A stretch of 50,386 bases of DNA. It comes from Micrococcales bacterium. Its GTDB lineage: Bacteria > Actinomycetota > Actinomycetes > Actinomycetales > Cellulomonadaceae. Location: contig WRMB01000026.1 in assembly GCA_009777345.1 (NCBI GenBank), positions 1 to 50,386 on the forward strand. Direction: 5' to 3'. Shown in pieces: positions 18,947 to 26,624 of this stretch (position 1 is the first letter of the stretch; each line of letters begins with the position of its first letter). A program made the position numbers and the translations under genes. A model generated the notes under the pieces. It was not told the origin of the DNA and searched no databases. It was given only the letters and a program-made list of their open reading frames with translations.

Positions 18947-19851
18947 GCCAGCAGGCGCAGGCCTTCGCCGAGGCCGGACCGGCCGTCTTCGGGCTGGGCG
19001 AGGCTCTGCTCTACCAGGCGGACTGTCTGGACTGGCTGCGCGACCGCGAGCGGTGCTCGATCCACGGTGTGGTGACCGACCCGCCGTACGGTCTGGTCGA
19101 GTACACCCACGCCCAGCAGGTGAAGCTGCGCAGCGGCCGGGGCGGGGTGTGGCGGGTCCCGCCGTCCTTCGACGGTCACACCCGCTCGCCCCTGCCGCGC
19201 TTCACCACCCTCTCGGCGGCCGAGCTGGAGTCGCTGGAGCGGTTCTTCGGGGAGCTCGCCGCGGCGCTCCTGCCGACCCTGGTGCCCGGTGCGCACGTCC
19301 TGGTGGCCGCCAACCCGCTGGTGTCGCACCTGGTGTCCTACTCGCTGGGGCGGGGCGGTCTCGAGCGGCGCGGCGAGATCGTCCGTCTGGTGCAGACCAT
19401 GCGCGGCGGCGACCGGCCGAAGAACGCCCACCAGGTCTACCCGGACGTGTCGGTCATGCCCCGGAGCATGTGGGAGCCGTGGCTGCTGTTCCGCAAGCCC
19501 GTCGAGGGCACCGTGGCCCAGAACCTCGACCGGTGGGGCACCGGCGGTCTGCGCCGGATCTCCGAGGACCTGCCCTTCGGCGACGTCATCCGGTCCGCCC
19601 CGACGCCCCGGCGCGAGCGCCTCGTCGCGGCGCACCCCTCGCTCAAGCCCCAGGCCTTCCTGCGCCAGGTGGTCCGGGCCGTGCTGCCGCTGGGCCAGGG
19701 CGTGGTCCTGGACCCCTTCGCCGGGTCCGGCTCGACCCTGGCCGCCGCCCAGGCCGTCGGCTACCGCAGCATCGGCGTAGAGCGTGATCCCGCCTACTTC
19801 CAGATCGCGAAGACCAGCATAAGGACGCTGTCCGAGCTAGAGGTCGAGTAG
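18943..19851 (+). CDS. DNA (N4-cytosine or N6-adenine) methyltransferase
   Basis: A 302-aa AdoMet-dependent methyltransferase. The catalytic motif VVTDPPYGL lies at residues 43-51 and the cofactor motif LDPFAGSGST at 256-265. Motif IV therefore precedes motif I, which is the beta class. LKPQAFLRQVVRAVLPLGQGVVLDPF and RSIGVERDPAYFQIA are also typical. The substrate site cannot be read from sequence. It converges on a PD-(D/E)XK protein only four bases beyond its stop, so the pair is probably a type II restriction-modification system. Confidence 0.9.
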   Translation: MSQQAQAFAEAGPAVFGLGEALLYQADCLDWLRDRERCSIHGVVTDPPYGLVEYTHAQQVKLRSGRGGVWRVPPSFDGHTRSPLPRFTTLSAAELESLERFFGELAAALLPTLVPGAHVLVAANPLVSHLVSYSLGRGGLERRGEIVRLVQTMRGGDRPKNAHQVYPDVSVMPRSMWEPWLLFRKPVEGTVAQNLDRWGTGGLRRISEDLPFGDVIRSAPTPRRERLVAAHPSLKPQAFLRQVVRAVLPLGQGVVLDPFAGSGSTLAAAQAVGYRSIGVERDPAYFQIAKTSIRTLSELEVE

Positions 19852-19855
19852 ACCG

Positions 19856-20461
19856 TCAGCCCTGGTCGCGATACACCCAGTGCTCACGCAGCCTGGCCAG
19901 GCCCGCGCGGTCGAGCGTCGACGTCCGGGTCCCGAGCTCGCCGCGCTCGTTACGACGGAAGTCCTCGGGGTCGACAGCGGCCAGGTACACCTCGGTGAAG
20001 GTCATCGGCGTCCGGTCCGTCGCCGGCTCGGTACGGGTGTCGACGGTGTAGACGAACACGCACATCCACTGCTTGCGGCCACCGTGAGTGTCGACAGCCC
20101 CGCCGCGCTTGCGGGTGGACTTGACCTCCACCCCTTCGCTCCCGGACTTCACGCTGTCGTTGGGATAGACGCCGCGCACCACGAGATCCGGGTGCCCGTT
20201 GTGGTAGGCGTTGACCGTCAGGGAGCGGGAGTGCTTGGCGAGAGACTCGGTGAGCATATCGGAGATCACACCCGAGCAGATCGCCGGTCGCAGCATATCG
20301 TCGAGACGGGGCAGGCTGCGGACGCGGAGGTGAAGGTTCACGTCGTAGAAGAAGTCGTACACGTCTTGCATAGCGCTCTGGAAATCCAGCACCCGGAGGT
20401 TATAAGGGAGTGTCGGTGCGGGATTGAACCTGTCGGTGTCGACCTGCTGCCTGGTAGTCAC
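19856..20461 (-). CDS. PD-(D/E)XK protein, likely type II restriction endonuclease
   Basis: A 201-aa protein from the GTG at 20461. The nuclease signature is HPDLVVRG, then EGVEVKSTRK, giving D92 and E112-x-K114 in the spacing of PD-(D/E)XK enzymes. The rest is not recognisable, as expected for restriction enzymes, which diverge quickly. The frame stays open to a GTG at 20539, and GTG 20497 is also possible; no candidate has a good ribosome site. It is convergent with the methyltransferase with only four bases between stops. The endonuclease call rests on motif plus context. Confidence 0.72.
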   Translation of the reverse strand: MTTRQQVDTDRFNPAPTLPYNLRVLDFQSAMQDVYDFFYDVNLHLRVRSLPRLDDMLRPAICSGVISDMLTESLAKHSRSLTVNAYHNGHPDLVVRGVYPNDSVKSGSEGVEVKSTRKRGGAVDTHGGRKQWMCVFVYTVDTRTEPATDRTPMTFTEVYLAAVDPEDFRRNERGELGTRTSTLDRAGLARLREHWVYRDQG

Positions 20462-20543
20462 GACATCAGCGTAGTTGACCGCACTGACTCGACGCACCCA
20501 CCTTGCGCTGACCGCGCCTGGCCCGCGACGGCAGCGCACAAGG

Positions 20544-20846
20544 TCAGTCGATGCGCTGGACGCGGCGGCGGTAGCTGCCCTCGTTGCGGCCGTCGGTGGT
20601 GCTGGAGCGGGTGCCGCGGATCTCGTCGACCTTGTGCTCCTCGCCCTGTACCGGCTGGGCGACCACCGCGGTCTCGCGCTCGAAGCTGTGGGACTTGTCG
20701 GTGTTGCGGTAGTAGCGGTACAGGCTCCAGTACATACCGGCCCCGGCGGCCGGACCGGCCAGCAGCAGCCACAGCTCGCCGCCGTCGGAGTCCGACGACT
20801 CCGCCGCCAGCACCAGCTGGGGCAGCACCTCGGTCAGCAGGCTCAT
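20544..20846 (-). CDS. small single-pass membrane protein of the SPFH/zinc-ribbon operon
   Basis: A 100-aa protein. A hydrophobic segment at about residues 25-45 (ELWLLLAGPAAGAGMYWSLYRYY) is followed by a charged cytoplasmic tail rich in R, E and D. ATG 20846 has GAGAGGGACG upstream. It follows the zinc-ribbon gene by 11 bases in the same operon. I do not recognise a family. By position it may correspond to the membrane partner (YdjH) in the B. subtilis ydjGHI cluster (inference). Confidence 0.7.
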   Translation of the reverse strand: MSLLTEVLPQLVLAAESSDSDGGELWLLLAGPAAGAGMYWSLYRYYRNTDKSHSFERETAVVAQPVQGEEHKVDEIRGTRSSTTDGRNEGSYRRRVQRID

Positions 20847-20857
20847 TACCGTCCCTC

Positions 20858-22156
20858 TCAGGCCAGACCTATCAGGGCCGCGACCGCCCCGATCTCGACG
20901 ATGACGCCGACGGCGAGCGAGGCCAGGAACAGCTTGGCCTTGGCCACCGGGATGGAGCCCATGGTCTCCCCGGTGCGGGCGTTCACCGCGATGTAGTGGA
21001 CCATGCCGCGGCCGGACTCCACGTGGTAGTAGGAGTACAGCCACACCGGCAGGTACATGGACACCCAGCGGGTGCCTGCCACGTCGAGCCGCTCGGTCTC
21101 CCAGCGCACCCCGCGGTCGTAGCGGGCGACCGACGGCTGCACCTGGGCCCGGCCGATGGACATCAGCTGGTCCTCGAGCACCGGGCGCAGGCCGGACACG
21201 TCCTGGTCGCGCCTCTCCGAGGTGAAACCAGACAGATAGCTGGCGTTCCACTGCACAGCGTTCTTGGTGTCGAACGGCAGGATGGTGTTGATGATGTTGT
21301 TCGTGTTGCTGCGGACGTCCATGTTGGCCCGTTCCGCGGACGACTCGATCGTGAGGTCGTCCACCACGAACGACACCTGCCGGGACACCCGGTACACGTC
21401 GGCGTCGTAGTAGGTGACAGTGGTGTCGCCCCGCTTGCGGGTGTACCGGCGGGTGGTGATCTCCCCGCGGCCGTGCACCTGCGAGGACGCCTTGGCGTCG
21501 ATCACCATGTACGGCAGGTACACGCCGACGACGTTCTGGGGCCTGAACTCCTTCTTGAACCGCGAGTGCGCGTACGTCCGCCGTCTCCCGGCGAACCGCC
21601 GGATACGGTCCACAGCCTCGGCGTGGCTCAGCCGGAAGGGCAGCACCGCGTCCGGCACCGCGCCGTTGGGGATCTGCTGGTTCACCGACAGCACGTGACG
21701 GCACCAGTGGCAGCGGGCGGACATCGCGTTCGCGGTGTCCACGACCACCTCCGCCCCGCAGCCCTGGCACTTCATGGTGACGACCGTCGTGTCGTCGGCG
21801 ATATCGCCGGCGCCCGTCGCGATCTGGGTGCCGGTCAGGTCGTCCAGGCCCTGGCCCAGGCCGAACTGCTCCTCGACCCGGGCCTCGGCCCACTCGTGAC
21901 GGCAGAACAGGCAGACCAGCCGACCGGTCTCCAGGCGCAGCTGGACGTCGGTCGAACCGCAGCGCGGGCAGCGGTTGACGCCCTGCTGGGCATCGGCGTT
22001 CGCCGTGTCGATCGTCGGCGGGTCGGTCGGCGTCCCCGGCCCGGCGTCCCCGGCCGCGGGATCTCCTGCCGTCGGGAAGGACGCCGCCGCTCCCGGCTCT
22101 GGCAGACCAGGCACAGGCTCCGGCGGGCCGGGAGGCGGTGGCGGCGTCGTCATCAC
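20858..22156 (-). CDS. TFIIB-type zinc-ribbon membrane protein (YdjG-like)
   Basis: A 432-aa protein. After a proline-rich start (1-55) come two zinc ribbons: CPRCGSTD with CLFCRHEW, and CQGCGAEV with CHWCRHVL. A large conserved domain follows, with LPFRLSHAEAVDRIRRFAGRRRTYA, VVGVYLPYMVIDAKAS and WVSMYLPVWLYSYYHVE. The C-terminus is a membrane segment (LFLASLAVGVIVEIGAVAALIGLA). These features match the family of B. subtilis YdjG, which works with an SPFH protein and PspA in the membrane stress response. GTG 22156 or ATG 22153 could be the start, four to seven bases after the SPFH stop. Confidence 0.8.
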   Translation of the reverse strand: MMTTPPPPPGPPEPVPGLPEPGAAASFPTAGDPAAGDAGPGTPTDPPTIDTANADAQQGVNRCPRCGSTDVQLRLETGRLVCLFCRHEWAEARVEEQFGLGQGLDDLTGTQIATGAGDIADDTTVVTMKCQGCGAEVVVDTANAMSARCHWCRHVLSVNQQIPNGAVPDAVLPFRLSHAEAVDRIRRFAGRRRTYAHSRFKKEFRPQNVVGVYLPYMVIDAKASSQVHGRGEITTRRYTRKRGDTTVTYYDADVYRVSRQVSFVVDDLTIESSAERANMDVRSNTNNIINTILPFDTKNAVQWNASYLSGFTSERRDQDVSGLRPVLEDQLMSIGRAQVQPSVARYDRGVRWETERLDVAGTRWVSMYLPVWLYSYYHVESGRGMVHYIAVNARTGETMGSIPVAKAKLFLASLAVGVIVEIGAVAALIGLA

Positions 22157-22160
22157 GGGG

Positions 22161-23387
22161 CTACAGCCCGAGGGCCTTGGCCTTGGCGGCGTCGTAGTCG
22201 GCCTGGGTGATCAGACCGGCGTCGAGCATCTCCTTGTACTTCGCCAGCTGGGCCACCGGGTCGGCACCGGCCGGGGCCGCCGCGGCTCCGGGCACCGGCG
22301 CGACCGGTGCGGTGCCGTAGGCGGGTGCCTGCGGGGCGGGCTGGGCGTTGGCCCCGACCCCCGGGACCGGCTGCTGCAGCCCGGACAGGCCGATGCTGCC
22401 CGCGGCGATGCCCATGCCGAACATGCCGCCAGCCCCACCGCTCTCGCCCGCGGCCTGGAAGCCCTGCGCCACCGACGCCTGGAGGTTGGAGTTGCCCCGG
22501 GCGCCGGACAGCGCGTCGGCCCGCTGTACGTTCTTCAGCAGCTCGCGGGTGTTCTCGTCGTACTCGATGGCGACGATCGCGGTCTTGACGATCTCCAGGC
22601 CCCGGTCGGTCTGCCACTGGTAGCCGGCCTCGACGGCCTCGGACAGGCTCTTGGCGAAACCGACGGAGTCGGACTGGATCTTGGTGATCCGGTTCCCCTT
22701 GGCCGGGTCGTTGGTGTAGAGGGAGAACGCCTGCGCCAGCGAACCGACGACCTCGTTGAACAGCTGCGTGGCGGCGTCGTTGTTCAGGTCGGTGAAGTCG
22801 AACGCGTAGCCCGGCTGCAGGTAGGTGGCGGGGACGAAGTTCTTCACGAACAGGATCGGGTCGACGATCCGCAGCGAGTAGGTGCCGCGGGTGATGGCGC
22901 CGACCTGAGCGTTCATATAGGCGTCGTCCCAGTAGATCTCCGACTGGGTGCCGAACCGGTTGTTCGGCAGCTCTTTGAGGCTCACGAAGAAGGCGCGCTG
23001 CTGGGCGGCGGGACGGCCGCCGAACTTGAACCGTTCCCACGAGGTCTTGACCAGCGGGCTGAGCAGCCCGTTGCCCGCGAAGATCGACTGGGAGTCCTGC
23101 GCCTCGGAGTTCCAGACGTAGCCCCCGGCCTCGGCGGCGAACCCGGTGATCGCGCCGTCCTGCATGAGTATCAGCCCGTATCCCTCGGGCACGAGGATCT
23201 TCGACCCGTTGCTGATGATGCCCTCAGAGCCTTTGGTGTTCGACCCGCGTCCCGCGTTCTGCCCGCTCGGCACGGCCGCCACCATCGCCATGGTCGGCGC
23301 GATGCCCGGTGGCACGGTGTAGAAGTCCAGCCACTGGTCGGCGAGGGTGCCGCCGATCGCACCAGCCGCGGCTTTGAAGAGACCCAT
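22161..23387 (-). CDS. SPFH domain protein with C-terminal SHOCT motif (YdjI-like)
   Basis: A 408-aa protein. Residues 1-270 form the SPFH/virion-core-like domain: MGLFKAAAGAIGGTLADQW, GSKILVPEGYGLILMQDGAITGF, SLKELPNNRFGTQSEIYWDD and the QTDRGLEIVKTAIVAIEYDE strand. A glycine- and proline-rich linker leads to a SHOCT motif (DPVAQLAKYKEMLDAGLITQADYDAAKAKALGL) at the end. ATG 23387 has GAGGTATACATC upstream; the open frame to 23429 is not conserved. It is the first gene of a three-gene operon with the zinc-ribbon and small membrane proteins. No pspA is adjacent. Confidence 0.87.
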   Translation of the reverse strand: MGLFKAAAGAIGGTLADQWLDFYTVPPGIAPTMAMVAAVPSGQNAGRGSNTKGSEGIISNGSKILVPEGYGLILMQDGAITGFAAEAGGYVWNSEAQDSQSIFAGNGLLSPLVKTSWERFKFGGRPAAQQRAFFVSLKELPNNRFGTQSEIYWDDAYMNAQVGAITRGTYSLRIVDPILFVKNFVPATYLQPGYAFDFTDLNNDAATQLFNEVVGSLAQAFSLYTNDPAKGNRITKIQSDSVGFAKSLSEAVEAGYQWQTDRGLEIVKTAIVAIEYDENTRELLKNVQRADALSGARGNSNLQASVAQGFQAAGESGGAGGMFGMGIAAGSIGLSGLQQPVPGVGANAQPAPQAPAYGTAPVAPVPGAAAAPAGADPVAQLAKYKEMLDAGLITQADYDAAKAKALGL

Positions 23388-23596
23388 GATGTATACCTCG
23401 TTGTCCGGTGTGTCCGCTGTGCTCGGCACCCTCGGTCGGCGCGGACGGACGGGTCCGTCGTACGTCGCGGTCGGGTGCGAGTCCGGCGACGTCGTGACGC
23501 CGACGGTCAGCGCCAGGGTACACCGGCCGTAGCGGAGAACACCGGACAGCAGCGCCTCGAGTCGCGGCGGCGACGCGGTCCGGGCAGCATGCTGGC

Positions 23597-23827
23597 GTGC
23601 ACTTCGAACGGCTCAGCGATGAGCTCAGCGGTGACGGTCTGGTCGACGAGATGCTCCGGCTGCGCGGTGCGGTCCGGCGCCCGGCTGCGTCCCAGGTGTG
23701 CTGGTACCACCCGGGGCTGTGGCCTGGGCTCTCGCCGGAACCAGACCGGTCGCCACCGCAGTTCGTGCCCGGCTGCGTCGCCTACCGGTCGGTACTGCGG
23801 CCGGACACGTCCAGGGACGGCACCTGA
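23597..23827 (+). CDS. short hypothetical reading frame, possibly a gene remnant
   Basis: A 76-codon frame starting GTG (VHFERLSDELSGDGLVDEMLRLRGAVRRP). The first 30 codons have normal coding bias. The rest (SQVCWYHPGLWPGLSPEPDRSPPQF) loses it, and the +2 frame looks better after about 23698. This suggests a frameshifted remnant. I do not recognise a family. Confidence 0.3.
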   Translation: MHFERLSDELSGDGLVDEMLRLRGAVRRPAASQVCWYHPGLWPGLSPEPDRSPPQFVPGCVAYRSVLRPDTSRDGT

Positions 23828-23837
23828 TCGTGGAGGC

Positions 23838-24107
23838 CTACGGGCCGTTGACGACCGGTCGACCGTTCCCGTCGGTCATCTTGCCGACGGCGATGAGGAC
23901 GACGTCGATGATCCACCAGATGCCGAGGCCGCCGAGAGTGATGAGCTTGAGGATCCCGGTGCCGACCTTACCTAGGTAGAACCGGTCGATACCGAGCTCT
24001 CCGATGATAATGGAGAGCAGAAGGGCGGCGAGCCACGACTTGTCGGAGACAGGCTGGCCGTAGCCCGAGGTCGGAGGTGCCGGATAGACAGGCGGAGGGG
24101 CGCTCAT
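23838..24107 (-). CDS. small TM2 domain protein
   Basis: An 89-aa protein. A short proline-rich start precedes a TM2 domain (SWLAALLLSIIIGELGIDRFYLGKVGTGILKLITLGGLGIWWIIDVVLIAVGKM) with two membrane helices and the diagnostic D-R-F-Y-L-G loop. The family function is unsettled. The next gene upstream on this strand is a larger TM2 protein, so the two are neighbours by duplication or shared role. An in-frame start at 24125 is also possible. Confidence 0.85.
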   Translation of the reverse strand: MSAPPPVYPAPPTSGYGQPVSDKSWLAALLLSIIIGELGIDRFYLGKVGTGILKLITLGGLGIWWIIDVVLIAVGKMTDGNGRPVVNGP

Positions 24108-24153
24108 GACGTACGAGAATATCAACCCCGACTCTACGCAGCCCGACCGGTCG

Positions 24154-25575
24154 TCAGAATGGCCGACCCACGGCGAGCACTATTGTGGTGATATACGCGG
24201 CGGCCCCGACGAGGCTGGTGCTGAGGGTGATAATCCAGGCCAGCTTCTTGTGCTGGTCGTATCCCGCCAGCCGCGAACCGTCCTTGGCCGTCTGGTGGCC
24301 GAGCAGGGTGAGGAACAGGTCGTACAGGGCCCACACCCCGAGCCCGCCGGCGGTGACCAGCTTGACGAGGCCGGTGCCGATCTTGCCCAGGTAGAACCGG
24401 TCGATGCCGAGGTTTCCCAGGAACCAGGCCAGCAGCCAGGTCGCCACGAAAGACTTCGACCCCGGGAAGGTGTTCTCCGGGACGCCGAACGGCGCCTGGC
24501 TGGTGTGCCGACCGCGGGACGCCTCGGTGCCCGGCATCTGGTACCGCTCGGCGGCGGGGGCCCCCGGCTGGGCGGGCATCGTCGGCTGGGCCGGACCGGA
24601 CGGGTGGAACGGTCCGGCGAACGGGTCGGAGGTCTGAGGCGGGTGGAGCGAGGTCGTCGGCCAGGAAGCCTCGGTGGCAGGCGCGACCGCGGCCGTGAAC
24701 GGTCCCGGGTCGGCGATCGGCCGGGCCGGGATGGGCGCCGGGACGGCCTCGAAGGGGGCCTCGGCTCCAGCCGCGGCCGGTGCGGGCATCGTCGGCCGGG
24801 CCGCGGTCGGCGGCTGGTACGACGGAGCCGGAGGCTGGGTCGACTGGTAGGCAGCCGACGCAGGCGGTGCAGGTTGGGCGACCGTCGGTGGTCGGTACGC
24901 CTCTGGTACCGGTGGGGCTGGCTGGGCGGCCGTGGGCGGTTGGTAGACCGGGGCCTGCGGTGCTGGGGCTGGCTGGGCTGGCGGCTGGGTTGCCGGTGCC
25001 GACCGGTCGGCGGTCGGCGGCTGTAAGGCGGCTGGAGCTGGTGCGGCTGCCTGCTGGGGTGCGGGCTGGGCGGCCGTGGGTGGCTGGTAGGCAGCCGGTG
25101 CGGGCCCGGCCTCAGGGGTCCGGGGTGCGGCCGACCAGGTCTGGGGCGGCGTGGCCACGGCCGGTACGCCCGGTTCGACGTCGGCCGGGCTCGACATCCG
25201 GTCGAACAGCGACCCGGTCGGCGCGGGTGCGGCGGCGGGCGGCTGCGCCGGGGGAGGTGACGACCCAGGACGCGAGCTGGGCAGACGGCTGAACGGTGAC
25301 GAGGCCGACCGCTCCGTCGGTGCCGTGACCGGTGGCACGGGCTGACGGGTGGGCAGGGTGTCGGTCGTGGCGTCCTGCGGCTGGTTGGGCTCCCAGGCGG
25401 GTTCGTCGTCCAGGTCGGACACCTGCGCCAGGTCGGTCGGCCCGTCGGGCGCCTCCTGGCCTGGTGCCGGCGGGGCGTGCCGCACCGGGTTGTACTGCGC
25501 CGGGACGATGGCCTCGGCGTCCTCAGTCTGGGTGCCCTGCTGGGCCTGGGGGTGCTGCGGGTTGGGGAAGGACAT
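24154..25575 (-). CDS. TM2 domain protein with long proline-rich N-terminus
   Basis: A 473-aa protein. Residues 1 to about 375 are low-complexity and rich in P, A, Q and T, with imperfect repeats of the type YQPPTAAQPAP. A C-terminal TM2 domain follows (SFVATWLLAWFLGNLGIDRFYLGKIGTGLVKLVTAGGLGVWALYDLFLTLLG) plus one more hydrophobic segment (LAWIITLSTSLVGAAAYITTIVLAV). The disordered region is probably cytoplasmic. ATG 25575 has GGAGAGCAG upstream. The function is unknown. Confidence 0.85.
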   Translation of the reverse strand: MSFPNPQHPQAQQGTQTEDAEAIVPAQYNPVRHAPPAPGQEAPDGPTDLAQVSDLDDEPAWEPNQPQDATTDTLPTRQPVPPVTAPTERSASSPFSRLPSSRPGSSPPPAQPPAAAPAPTGSLFDRMSSPADVEPGVPAVATPPQTWSAAPRTPEAGPAPAAYQPPTAAQPAPQQAAAPAPAALQPPTADRSAPATQPPAQPAPAPQAPVYQPPTAAQPAPPVPEAYRPPTVAQPAPPASAAYQSTQPPAPSYQPPTAARPTMPAPAAAGAEAPFEAVPAPIPARPIADPGPFTAAVAPATEASWPTTSLHPPQTSDPFAGPFHPSGPAQPTMPAQPGAPAAERYQMPGTEASRGRHTSQAPFGVPENTFPGSKSFVATWLLAWFLGNLGIDRFYLGKIGTGLVKLVTAGGLGVWALYDLFLTLLGHQTAKDGSRLAGYDQHKKLAWIITLSTSLVGAAAYITTIVLAVGRPF

Positions 25576-25892
25576 CTGCTCTCCTCGACAGACGTCGCCG
25601 GGGGACCGAATCCCTCGACGGTGACTGTGACCGAATGCATGACCCGATCGGCGGTACGGCAGACGTCATGAGCAGTCGGGGAGAGACAAAGATCACCGCG
25701 GCAGCCAGCCCGGTGCGGTGGCCCGCCCCCGGTGGGCCTCGAGAAGAGACGGCGGGCGCCGTCGCCCGGTCCGTCGCGAGACCCATCGTCGGTGCCGTGG
25801 AGGGCTTAAGACGTCCGCGGAGCCGACCACCGTTCGGCCCAGCCCGTCCCGTCACGAGGCCGGACAGATGACACCGGGTAGTGTCGGGACGC
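25576..25892. other. intergenic region between divergent TM2 and GNAT genes
   Basis: There is no frame with coding bias. TAGTGT at 25879-25884 is a candidate -10 hexamer for the rightward gene, eight bases before its ATG. Confidence 0.5.
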
Positions 25893-26531
25893 ATGGTGAA
25901 CCTCCACGACGACGTCGTCCGGCTGACCCCTCCGGTCGCGGCGGACGTCCCGGCGATCACGGCGGCCTGCCAGGACCCGCAGGTGTCGCGCTGGACCACC
26001 GTGCCCAGCCCTTACACCCGCGACGACGCCGAGTGGTTCGTCACCGAGTACGCGGCCGACGGCTGGCGGGCCTGGGCCGACGGCTCAGACGACGGCAAGG
26101 CGACCTGGGTGGTCCGCACCGACGACGGTCTGGCCGGAGGTGACGGCGCAGCCGGTGCGTGGCGGTGCGTCGGTGCGGTCGGGCTGCTCGCGGAACCTGC
26201 CCGTTCGGCCGCGGTGGGCTACTGGATGGCCCCCGCCGCCCGGGGCCGCGGCCTGCTGCACCGGAGCCTGGTCCTGGTGCTGGACTGGGCCTTCGACGCG
26301 CCCGACGGCCCGCGTCTGGACCGTGTCGTGTGGCACGCCTACGTCGGGAACTGGGCGTCGTGGCGGGCCGCCTGGCGGGTCGGGTTCCGGTTCGAAGGTG
26401 TCGAGCGCCTGGGTTCGGTGCAGCGCGACGGACGCCGCGACACCTGGACCGCGACCCTGCTGCGCGACGACCCGCGCACCCCGGTCGCACCGTGGCCCGC
26501 CACGACCGTCGAGGTCCCGCTGCCCTCGTAG
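25893..26531 (+). CDS. GNAT family N-acetyltransferase
   Basis: A 212-aa acetyltransferase of the RimJ/RimL type. It begins VNLHDDVVRLTPPVAADVPAITAACQDPQVSRWTTVPSPYT, typical of that group. The acetyl-CoA region is GYWMAPAARGRGLLHRSLVLVLDWAFD, with R-G-R-G as the pyrophosphate loop, followed by VVWHAYVGNWASWRAAWRVGFRFEG. The substrate is unknown. ATG 25893 is preferred over GTG 25881; there is no ribosome site, and the -10-like TAGTGT suggests leaderless expression. Confidence 0.88.
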   Translation: MVNLHDDVVRLTPPVAADVPAITAACQDPQVSRWTTVPSPYTRDDAEWFVTEYAADGWRAWADGSDDGKATWVVRTDDGLAGGDGAAGAWRCVGAVGLLAEPARSAAVGYWMAPAARGRGLLHRSLVLVLDWAFDAPDGPRLDRVVWHAYVGNWASWRAAWRVGFRFEGVERLGSVQRDGRRDTWTATLLRDDPRTPVAPWPATTVEVPLPS

Positions 26532-26624
26532 ACCCCGTGCACCCCGCCTGGCGCCGCTCCGTCCGGTGAGCGAACTGCAGGAAACGGCAGATATCGGATG
26601 CTTCCGTCGTCTACAGTGATCAGA

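Noticed and set aside
19880..23975. Long plus-strand frames (776 and 666 codons) opposite the SPFH and zinc-ribbon genes
   Set aside because: They are antisense shadows; the minus-strand proteins have recognisable domains.
24154..25575. Tandem DNA repeat element at 24780-25130
   Set aside because: It is explained by the Pro/Ala/Gln-rich coding sequence of the TM2 protein; the units are imperfect.
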